Of a stretch of DNA of 64,000 nucleotides, positions 57,031 through 64,000 are shown piece after piece (within the stretch, counting starts at the first letter, position 1; every line of letters begins with the position of its first letter). A model generated the notes under the pieces. It did no database searches. It was not told the origin of the DNA and saw only the letters and a list, made by a program, of their open reading frames with translations. The stretch spans positions 1,229,127,312-1,229,191,311 of the forward strand of contig CM066031.1 in the NCBI GenBank assembly GCA_033557465.1. The letters are read 5' to 3'. The DNA is from Ichthyophis bannanicus. Lineage: Eukaryota > Chordata > Amphibia > Gymnophiona > Ichthyophiidae. Both the position numbers and the translations under genes were made by a program.

Positions 57031-57750
57031 TCTTAGAACACAAGAGGATTGTGAAAATTTGCAAGAGGACCTTGATAAATTGTTAGACTGGACATCCAAA
57101 TGGCAGATGAAATTTAATGTGAACAAATGCAAAGTTATGCACTTAGGGAAGAACAACCCAAACTAAGTTACGCAAAGCAAGGTTCCACATTAGGAATCAT
57201 CACTCAGGAAAAGGATCTAGGCGTCATCAACGATAATTCATTGAAATCCTCTGTCCAGTGTGCAGTCGCGGCCAAGAAAGCAATTAGAATGCTAGGAAAG
57301 GAATAAAAAATAAAACAAACAATTTATTATAATGCCTTTGCATCGTTCCACGGTGCGACCGCTCATTGAATATTGTGTGCAATTCTGGTTGCCATATTTT
57401 AAAAAGGATATAGCAGAATTGGAAAAGGTACAGAGAAGAGCAACCAAAATGGTAAAAGGGATGGATATCCCTATGAAGAAAGGCTTAAAAGTTTAGGGCT
57501 CTTCAACTTGGAAAAGAGAAGGCTGAGGGGGAGATATGATAGAGGTCTTTAAAATAATTAATGGAGTGGAATGGTTAAATGTAGATCGGTTGTTTCCTCC
57601 TTCAAAAAGCAGCAAGACAAGGGGACAAGCAAAGACGCTAAAATGTGGCATGTTAAAAACTAAGTTGGAGAAAATATTTTTTCACTCAACACGTAATCAA
57701 ACTCTAGAATTCGTTACCGGAGGATGTAACAAAAATCTGTTAGTGTAGCT
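57031..57750 (+). pseudogene. LINE RT, 3' part after DIRS-7
   Basis: Frames read [77 protein letters not shown] and GDMIEVFKIINGVEWLNVDR, the standard order after the ADDTKL loop in this LINE group. A mixture of stops and frame changes shows long decay. The inverted neighbour at 58037-59825 is the same family. Confidence 0.85.
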
Positions 57751-57910
57751 GGGTTTAAAAGATGTTTGGACATGTTCCTGGAGGAAGTGTCCATAAATCA
57801 TTATTAAAGTGGACCGGGGAAATCCACTGCTTACTCCTGGGACAAGCAGTATTTCAATATGTATATCTTTGGAAACCAGACAGGTACTTGAGACCTGGAA
57901 TGTTCTTAAG

Positions 57911-58036
57911 GTACTCAGGGTGGAAGGAGAGGGGTTCCCCAACTTAGGATAGCCACTTTGGAAGGCAAGTGACTGTCTAGTTGTTTCCTACTTGCCCTGT
58001 TCAAGTTACACGGTCAGCGCAACTATGACACTGATT
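57911..58036. other. junction between two opposed LINE copies
   Basis: About 125 bp with no recognised motif between the truncated 3' end of the plus-strand LINE and the intact 3' end of the minus-strand LINE. Confidence 0.5.
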
Positions 58037-59825
58037 TAGGCAATAAAGAACATAAGAAATGCCATATTGGGTCAGACCAAGGTCCATCAAGCCTAGTGTC
58101 CTGCTTCCAACAGTGGCCAATCCAGGTCAAGTACCTGTCAGGTTCCCAAATAGGTACACAGATTCCACAATGCTTACCCCGGGTAAGCAGTGTCTATGGT
58201 CTTCTTTAATAATGGTTTATGGACTTTTCCTCCAGAACTTGTCCAAACGTTTTAAACCCAGCTACACTAACAGCTTTTACCACATCCTCTGGAAACAAAT
58301 GCCAGAGTTTGATTACGCATTGAGTGAAAAAAAATATTTTATCTTATTAGTCCTAAATGGGCTACATTGTAGTTCAACTGAATGTCCCCTAGTCTTTCTA
58401 GTTTTTGAAGGCATAAACAACTGATCTATATTTACCAGTTCCACTCCATTCATTGATTTATAGACCTCCGTCATATCTCCCTCATCCGTCTCTTTTCCAA
58501 GTTGAAGAGCCTAATGTAGAACCTTGTATCATGTAACCATCGTTTGGGTTATTCTTCCCTAAGTGCATAACTTTGTGCTTGCACTTGGGGGAGTAACCTA
58601 ATGGTTAGAACACTGGCTTGGGAACCAAGAGACCAGAGATCATTTTCCACTAGCATTCCTTGTAGCCTTGGGCAAGTCATTTAACCCTCCATTGTTTCAG
58701 AAGAATCCAAGTTGTCAATGTCCCTGTTTAATGTACATTACTAAGTTTAAATTACAATGTAAACCGCTTTGACTAAAATGATAAAGTGGTATAAAAAACA
58801 TGTTAAAATTTTTTTGTTCATCTGCCATTTGGATGTCCAGTCTTCCAATTTATCAAGGTCCTCTTGCAATTTTTTCAAAATCCTCTTGTGTTTTAACATC
58901 TTTGAATAATTTTGTGTCATCTGCAAATTTAATCGCCTCACTCATTATTTCCATTTCCAGGTCATACATGAAGATGTCAAAAAGCAGCAGACTCGGCACA
59001 GATCAATGGGGTACTTTCTTCATTGAGAAAATTGGCCATTCAGCCCTATTCTCTGCTTTTCATCTTTTAATTAGTTCCTGATCCACAGTAGTACAACTGC
59101 CTTTTTAATTTCACCAAGAATCTCTCATGAGGGACCTTGTTAAAGGCTTTCTGAAAATCCAGATACAGTATATCGACTGGCTCACCTCTGTCTACCTATT
59201 TATTCACACCTTCAAACAAATATAACAGATCAGTAAGACAAGACTTTCCTTGACTAAATCTATGTTGGCTTTCTCCCATTAAACCATGGCTATCTACATG
59301 TTCAGTAATTTTATTTTTTACAATGGTTTCTACCATTTTGCCTGGTATGGACATCATGCTCATTGGTCTGTAGTTTACCGGATCACCCTTAGAACCCTTT
59401 TTAAGAACTGCCGTTACTGTGACCATTCTCCAATATTCAGGTACTACAGATGACTTAAATGGTAGTTCACAGATTAGTAATAGTAGGTCTGCAATCTCAT
59501 ATTTCAGTTTTCAACACTCTTGGATGTATACCATCTGATCCAGGTGATGTATTACAACTATTTGATAAACTGAAAAGTAGCATATCTTCCCAGTTTATCA
59601 ATATTTCTTTGAATTCTTCTGCTATATCACCTTTAAATACCATTTCAGGCATGGGTAACTTCCTTACATCTTCTTCAGTAAAGACCAAAGCAAAGAATTT
59701 TGTCTCTCCTTGTCCTTCCTTAGCACCCCTCTTACCCCTCTATCATCTAATGGTCCAACGGACTCTCTCACAGGAGTTTTGCTATGAATGTACTTGGAAA
59801 AGTTTTTATTATGAGCTTTTGCTGC
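58037..59825 (-). mobile_element. jockey/CR1/Rex1-type LINE in inverted orientation, with a SINE inside
   Basis: The 3' end at 58037 has GGTCTGACCCAATATGGCAT (minus). RT blocks run right-to-left: NKNFSKYIHSKTPVRESVGP (59770-59830), FTEEDVRKLPMPEMVFKGDI, SPGSDGIHPRVLK, VNYRPMSMMSIPGKMVETIV, ESQHRFSQGKSCLTDLLYLF and, left of the SINE, sequence matching 57100-57700 inverted. 5'-truncated at about 59825, where DIRS-8 sequence begins. With 47440-57910 it forms an inverted pair of the same family. Confidence 0.85.
58590..58803 (+). mobile_element. tRNA-derived SINE inside the LINE
   Basis: GGAGTAACCTAATGGTTAGA (A box) and the decayed B box AGAGATCATTTTCCAC are followed by CTTGGGCAAGTCATTTAACC, TGTCCCTGTTTAATGTACAT and AAACCGCTTTGACTAAAATG with complementary AAAGTGGTATAAA. 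Nearly identical in the second half to the SINE at 6733-6957. Both sides are minus-strand LINE sequence. Confidence 0.88.
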
Positions 59826-60410
59826 CTGGGTCAGTAGGGAGCAATGAGAATCATCATGCCTCTGTCTGTTTTGAGCTTCAGGAGGGTCTTTGCAATGAAA
59901 AGGATTAGAGGATACGTGTACAGAAGACCCTCCTCCCAATGTAGGAGGAAAGCATCTGCGGTTAGTCTGCTGTGTGATCTTACTTTGGAATAGAAATGAT
60001 CCATCTTGGCATTCTGTGGAGTGGCGAGCAGATCTATCAAGGGAGTGCCCCACTCCCGAAAGATGCGAGTCGCAACTTCCCTGTCCAGTGTCCACTCGTG
60101 TGGTAGGGCTTGACTCAGTCTGTCTGCCAGAATGTTTTGTTCGCCTGGCAGTTATGTCCCATGTGCAATGGCAAACCTCCACAACCTGACTGCTTCCAAA
60201 CATAGGAGGTATGAGCCCATTACTCCCTGCTTGTTGATGTAAGACCTGGTGGCTTCATTGTCGGTCTGAATCAGAACAATTTGGTTTTCGGAAACCTGTT
60301 ATAGCATCTACCAATTCAAAGAAGTTGATCTGGTGAAGTCTTTCTTGGATGGAACAATCACCCTTGGTGTGATACGCATCAAGATGAGCTCCCCACCCTG
60401 GTTTTGGTTG
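59826..60410 (-). pseudogene. DIRS-8 RNase H and linker
   Basis: GWGAHLDAYHTKGDCSIQER (60320-60395), LHQINFFELVDA, QTDNEATRSYINKQG-like (60210-60270) and LPGEQNILADRLSQALPHEW (60080-60150). Then TRIFREWGTPLIDLLATPQN (60020-60075) and FYSKVRSHSRLTADAFLLHW to LIAPYWPRQ. Typical DIRS RNase H through to the linker before the recombinase; stops are few. Confidence 0.82.
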
Positions 60411-60439
60411 AGGAGCCAGCTGGGCTTTCAGAGAGTCCT

Positions 60440-60960
60440 CTCAATGCTATTGTGGGTAAGGAGCCTGTTGGGCTGGGAGGTTTTGGACCCAGGGATGTAA
60501 CTATGCCCATGAAAGAAACAGGTCTTTTTCTGTCCTCCCTCCTTGGTACCGCCTGCGATAGGAGGCCAGCTTGGACATGCGCCTTGAGAGATTACAAAAG
60601 GTGACATGCTACTTTTCAATGAAGCCAGCCTTCTCTTCGACCTGTTCTCCAAAGAGATTCTCTCCACAGCATGGATCATCAGCAAGCTTGTTCTGCACTG
60701 ATTGTTCCAGATCTGAGGACTAGAGCCAGGTGAGTCTCCAGGTGCCAATACCCAAGGCAGAAGCTGTCAATGCTGTTTCAAAGATGTCATAGATCGCCCA
60801 AACAATGAACTTCAAGCAGTCCTTGCCATGAGCCACTAAGGAACGATACAGTTCCAGTTTCTCTGGAGGGAGAAACAGACAGCTCAGAGAGGTCGCACAT
60901 GATGTTCTCCAATGTCTGAGCATCCCTCCCTAGGGGCACCGAGAATGAGTCTTGGAACTC
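60440..60960 (-). pseudogene. DIRS-8 gag-like ORF1 remnant
   Basis: CLFLPPEKLELYRSLVAHGK, IYDIFETALTASALGIGTWR, then LEQSVQNKLADDPCCGENLF. The last corresponds to QDKLLDVPCTGENLFG of DIRS-6, with the conserved Thr changed to Cys. Ends near 60440, where the sequence jumps to RNase H. Confidence 0.7.
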
Positions 60961-61335
60961 TTGGACTTCTTAAGGGTGGATTCGACCACCCAGGAATAGT
61001 GAGGAAACTGAGGCTTCTTGAATCTGGGAGCTTTCTGAACTCTGTACAGTCAAGCCTGCTACTGACTGAAGATAGAGTGAAGGGGATTTCTCACATTATT
61101 CTCTGCACTCTCTACACAATGTGGTGCATGGACACTCTTGCACATTCATTGGGCTCTGTGGAAAAACTAAGGCTGGTTTAAGATGGCGCCATGGCAGCAG
61201 AAGAGAAGGAGGCACACAGGTGCAGTAAAGCCTCCCAAAAGCTTCCAAGAGGAACTGGGGAGTGTTCCCGTACAGGCCTCCAGCGGAGGACGTCACCCAT
61301 ATGTGAGAACTCATTCCTGCTTGTCCACGGAGAAA

Positions 61336-61528
61336 CAGCAAGATATCTGGTCATGGATTTTGACCACTCATCCTCACCTATTTATGATGGTGTTCTGAAA
61401 ACATTTAACAGATGTAAGTCCTCTAACCCTCTGAATTCCTTGTAAACTGCTAACAAAGTTAAAAACACACCATATCTCTGCATGCAGCAAACTCAACCTG
61501 GAAAAAATGGTTAACTCCTCCAGCTAAC
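61336..61528 (-). other. MRS2: MRS2 intron next to the donor site
   Basis: Unique-looking sequence between the DIRS-8 terminus and the exon. It contains the donor GTTAGC at 61523-61528. The nearest transposon end lies less than 200 bp from the exon. Confidence 0.7.
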
Positions 61529-61681
61529 CTGTCTAAATTGATGAAGATGACACTTTCTGAGTCGTCAATTAATTCTCTCAGCTCTCGAGCTGCATTAGCT
61601 AGGTCCTCAGCTTGTCTGTAGTAGTTCTCCAGTAAAAGTTCCACTTCCTCTGCATGATCAATTCCAGAAATGCTCTCCTCA
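61529..61681 (-). CDS. MRS2: MRS2 exon: long matrix helix before membrane segment 1
   Basis: 153 nt on the minus strand. After one base completing the previous codon it reads EESISGIDHAEEVELLLENY, YRQAEDLANAARELRELIDD and SESVIFINLD, the last bases AG joining C of the next exon to give Ser. This is the matrix-side long helix of the CorA/MRS2 fold that runs into the pore helix. Splice sites: TTCTGTATTTAG before TGAGGAG and GACAG followed by GTTAGC. The frame is intact and all residues fit a functional protein. Confidence 0.95.
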
Positions 61682-62520
61682 CTAAATACAGAAAATATAA
61701 TTCATCAACTTGCTGTTATGACCATGGAAAGTTGTTTTTTTGTTTTGTTTTTTTTACATAAAAAATGATATAATACACCCAGCAAAAGTGCTTTGAGCAG
61801 CTGCATGATATTTCACATGTACTCCCTTCAGAAACCACCGCATGCTTGCACTGCACACTGCAATGGACTGTGCAAGAGATAAACACTGTCATTTCCATAA
61901 TGAACAGGGCCAATTAATAAAAGCAACATTTGTACTTACATTAAAGGATATATATTCTCCTCGCTACAAACTAATATTTTAAATCCTACTTAAATCCCTG
62001 AAAGATGGCTTAGAAATTAAGATAAAAAAGCATTTGATCTGTTCTTCATTGCTCTCTGAAGATGTTCCAGTTGGGCCAACAAACAATTATGCAAAGGTGA
62101 TACATATGAGCATCTGTGGCCACATAAATCCATTCCTATTTGTCAGACAAAATTTTAACCTCATTTTGTGATCTTTTTCATTTTTGTAAATAGTCTGACA
62201 GCTACACATCCTGTCCCGCTTAGTCTATTATCATCCCACTCCCCCCCTCCAATTGTTCTGTTTTGTTTTGGGTTTTTTCCCTCTTCAACCTATACTGCTA
62301 AAATTTAATCACACTGATTTCCAGTTCTCATTTCTCAGCTTACACGTCCTTTGCTCTGTATCCTTTGCCTGTGGTCCATTCACTAGCCGATGCAATAAAT
62401 TCCTCTGTACTATTTTAACTACCTAACACACCCCTCCACATCCTTGCACAAGAGCAAGGAGATCTGGCAGTTTTCTACAACAAATCTGAGAAAATGAGAA
62501 GCATCAGTGAAGGGAAATAC
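61682..62520 (-). other. MRS2: MRS2 intron upstream of the exon
   Basis: About 840 bp of AT-rich intron with no recognised transposon or exon. The pyrimidine-rich acceptor region is at 61682-61700. No further MRS2 exon is seen up to the DIRS-9 boundary. Confidence 0.6.
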
Positions 62521-62887
62521 AGTAAAGCGTGGTTACTCACCTGTAACAGGTGATCTCCGGGAAAAGCAGGAATTTAGTCTTCACATATGGGTATCGTCGG
62601 TACCGACGGAGCCTGTGCGGGAACGCTCCCCAGCGTCCAATAGGAAAGCTTTTGGGAACATCCCACAGCGCCTGGTGCTGCCTTCCCGCCTTTCGAACTG
62701 TCACTCTCCAGTTGAGTTTATAGCTGAGACAAAAGAGAGAGGGAGAGAAAGAGAGAGGTACAACTCCTAGGGGAGGTGGGCGGATTGTGAAGACTAAATT
62801 CCTGCTGTTCCCGGAGATCACCTGTTACAGGTGAGTAACTACGCTATCTCCAGGAACAAGAAGGAATGTAGTCTTCAAATATGGGGA
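62521..62887. repeat. DIRS-9 3' terminal repeat and ICR
   Basis: TACTCACCTGTAACAGGTGA at the terminus recurs inverted in the ICR and is joined there to CTATCTCCAGGAACAAG, the inverse of the family I 5' edge. The sense terminus reads CAGGTGAGTAAC. The spacer between them includes a GAGAGAGGGAGAGAAAGAGA purine run. Confidence 0.9.
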
Positions 62888-62929
62888 CTCCCTAGCTGCA
62901 GATGCCAGGGAGATGGCCCCAGGAAGTTG

Positions 62930-64000
62930 TTAGCCCTTACGAAAGGGCCATACTTCCCCCCATGGATCTCTGGCATCCTACCAGGGACGGTGGGTAGGAG
63001 TTGATTAAGTCTGAAAAAGGTGTTGAAGAACAGCCTTGCCAAACAAGGCATCCCGGCGGGAGTCCTTGTCTAAGCAGTAGTTGGCTGTGAAGGTATGTAC
63101 TGAAGCCCAAGTAGCTGCTCGACAGATGTCGTCGACAGACACAGAGTGAAGATGAGCCATTGAGGCTGCCATGGCTCTCACATTGTGAGCTGTGACATGG
63201 CCTTCAAGGGGAAGGTTCTTACTCTCATAGGCAAAGGATATGCACTGAGCAATCCAGTTAGATAGAGTTCTTTTGGAAACTGAAGTCCCAAATGACTAGG
63301 ATCAAAAGCAACAAAGAGTTGAGAAGATTTTCGATGTTGCTGTGTCCTTTGCAAGTAAAAGGCCAAAGCTCTTTTACAGTCCAAAGGTATGAAGGTTCCT
63401 TTCTGCACTGGAGGCATGAGGCCTTGGAAAGAATACAGGAAGGTAAACCACTTGGTTTAAATGGAAAGGCGAAACCACCTTTGGCATAAAGTGTGGATGA
63501 GTCCTAAGAACTACCTTATCATTGGAACCTTGTATAAGGAGGATCAGCCACTAACACTTGCAATTCACTGATGCGCCGTGCTGATGTGATTGCAATGAGG
63601 AAGATGACTTTCCAGGAAAGGAATTTCAAAGATGTAGTGGCTAATGGTTCAAAGGGGGGTTTCATGAGCTGCCCAAGCACCAGATTTAAGTCCCATGCCA
63701 CCGGTGGTGGCTTAATGGGAGGCTTTTTTAAAAGAAGGCCTCTCATAAATCTCGCTATGAGAGGATGAGAGGAAATAGGTTGTCCACTTAGAGGCTTGTA
63801 AGAAGCTGCAATAGCACTAAAATGGACTCTTACTGAATTTTTCTTGAGACCCGCATTTGACAAATGAAGGAGATACTCCAGTATTGATTCCAGAGGTATC
63901 GCAAGAGGGTTAAGACCCTTCTGCGAGCACCATATGGTAAACCTTTTCCACTTAAAGGCATACGAGTGTCTTGTGGAGGGTTTCCTAGAAGCATGAAGGA
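62930..64000 (-). pseudogene. DIRS-9 tyrosine recombinase, near-intact, partial
   Basis: From the right: SVRVHFSAIAASYKPLSGQP, SSHPLIARFMRGLLLKKPP, VAWDLNLVLGQLMKPPFEPL, LKFLSWKVIFLIAITSARRI with SEL (Arg box intact, about 63565-63600), a stop near 63519, MPPVQKGTFIPLDCKRALAF, FDPSHLGLQFPK, a one-base shift near 63275, then AHNVRAMAASMAHLHSVSVD, DICRAATWASVHTF and NYCLDKDSRRDALFGKAVLQ. The catalytic Arg, H-x-x-R and the nucleophile Tyr are all present. Only one stop and one frameshift were found; the N-terminal portion lies outside the window. Confidence 0.9.

Larger units (their letters stand above)
47440..57910 (+). mobile_element. jockey/CR1/Rex1-type LINE, split by DIRS-7
   Basis: The 5' part 47440-49138 has endonuclease and RT. 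DIRS-7 then interrupts at the catalytic FADD region. The 3' part resumes at 57031 with the RT C-terminal region and a 3' UTR to about 57910, where the expected LINE 3' end (GACCTTGGTCTGACCCAGTA type) is missing. Removing DIRS-7 leaves both flanks continuous in the LINE. The clade within this group is not resolved. Confidence 0.88.
59826..61335 (-). mobile_element. DIRS-8: family I DIRS with RT and YR missing
   Basis: The 5' terminal repeat at 61190-61335 (CACCCATATGTGAGAACTCA, TTCCTGCTTGTCC) matches family I edges. Gag (60440-60960) is followed directly by RNase H (59826-60410); the RT between them is missing and the copy ends after LIAPYWPRQ at the LINE junction. It is an internally deleted, 3'-truncated copy lying close to the MRS2 exon. 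Confidence 0.8.
16072..61528 (-). other. MRS2: MRS2 intron of 45,457 bp
   Basis: Bounded on the minus strand by donor GTTAGC (61528 downward) and acceptor AATTTTAG (ending 16072). Joining the two exons gives LDS-HRN with the Ser codon split AG/C, so this is one intron. Almost all of it is transposon: piggyBac, six DIRS copies or parts, LINEs, SINEs and two LTR units, many nested. The piggyBac and LINE insertions account for most of its length. Confidence 0.88.
62521..64000 (-). mobile_element. DIRS-9: family I DIRS, 3' part, continues beyond the window
   Basis: The 3' terminal repeat 62521-62770 (AAGCGTGGTTACTCACCTGT and GGTACCGACGGAGCCTGTGC) and the ICR 62787-62887 (CACCTGTTACAGGTGAGTAA, then CTCCAGGAACAAGAAGG) are both well preserved. 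The recombinase gene follows to the right on the minus strand. It is the best-conserved DIRS copy in the window and is inserted in MRS2 intron DNA. Confidence 0.9.

Overview
The window is vertebrate nuclear DNA and consists almost entirely of one gene's introns. Two exons of the mitochondrial magnesium channel gene MRS2 lie on the minus strand (61529-61681, then 15952-16071). They splice to each other exactly in phase across an intron of about 45.5 kb. The intron size, the dominance of DIRS-type tyrosine-recombinase retrotransposons, and the company of L1/Tx1-like and L2-like LINEs, tRNA-derived SINEs, piggyBac and hAT suggest an amphibian with a large genome. A caecilian fits best, but that is inference; no species marker was identified.

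Layout. 1-7215: decayed DIRS copies (DIRS-1, DIRS-2) with an hAT MITE, LINE tails and a SINE. 8607-15312: a complete L1/Tx1-type LINE on the minus strand between 11-bp target duplications. 15324-17365: MRS2 exon and plain intron. 17370-37552: one piggyBac transposon with TTAA on both sides, swollen to 20.2 kb because two DIRS elements (DIRS-3 and DIRS-4) landed 24 bp apart inside its transposase gene. These carry their own passengers: two L2 LINEs, SINEs and an LTR unit. 38041-47395: DIRS-5, split by DIRS-6, which itself holds a second LTR unit. About 47440-57910: a jockey/CR1/Rex1-type LINE split by DIRS-7, which holds an ORF1-only L1-like element. 58037-61335: the same LINE family in inverted orientation (with a SINE), joined to DIRS-8. 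61529-61681: MRS2 exon. 62521-64000: the start of DIRS-9, the best-preserved tyrosine recombinase here.

No element looks able to move by itself. All coding regions except the MRS2 exons are transposon-derived, and most contain stops or frameshifts. The most interesting points are: (i) nesting precise enough to give a relative order of insertions; (ii) a 5'-splice-site-like motif at the sense 3' terminus of four DIRS families with otherwise different ends; (iii) two solo-LTR-like units, each with a roughly 1-kb open frame; (iv) an ORF1-only L1-like element with a duplicated 5' block; (v) an apparent 2-nt shift in the MRS2 exon encoding the GMN selectivity motif. I saw no cellular system that is clearly undescribed.
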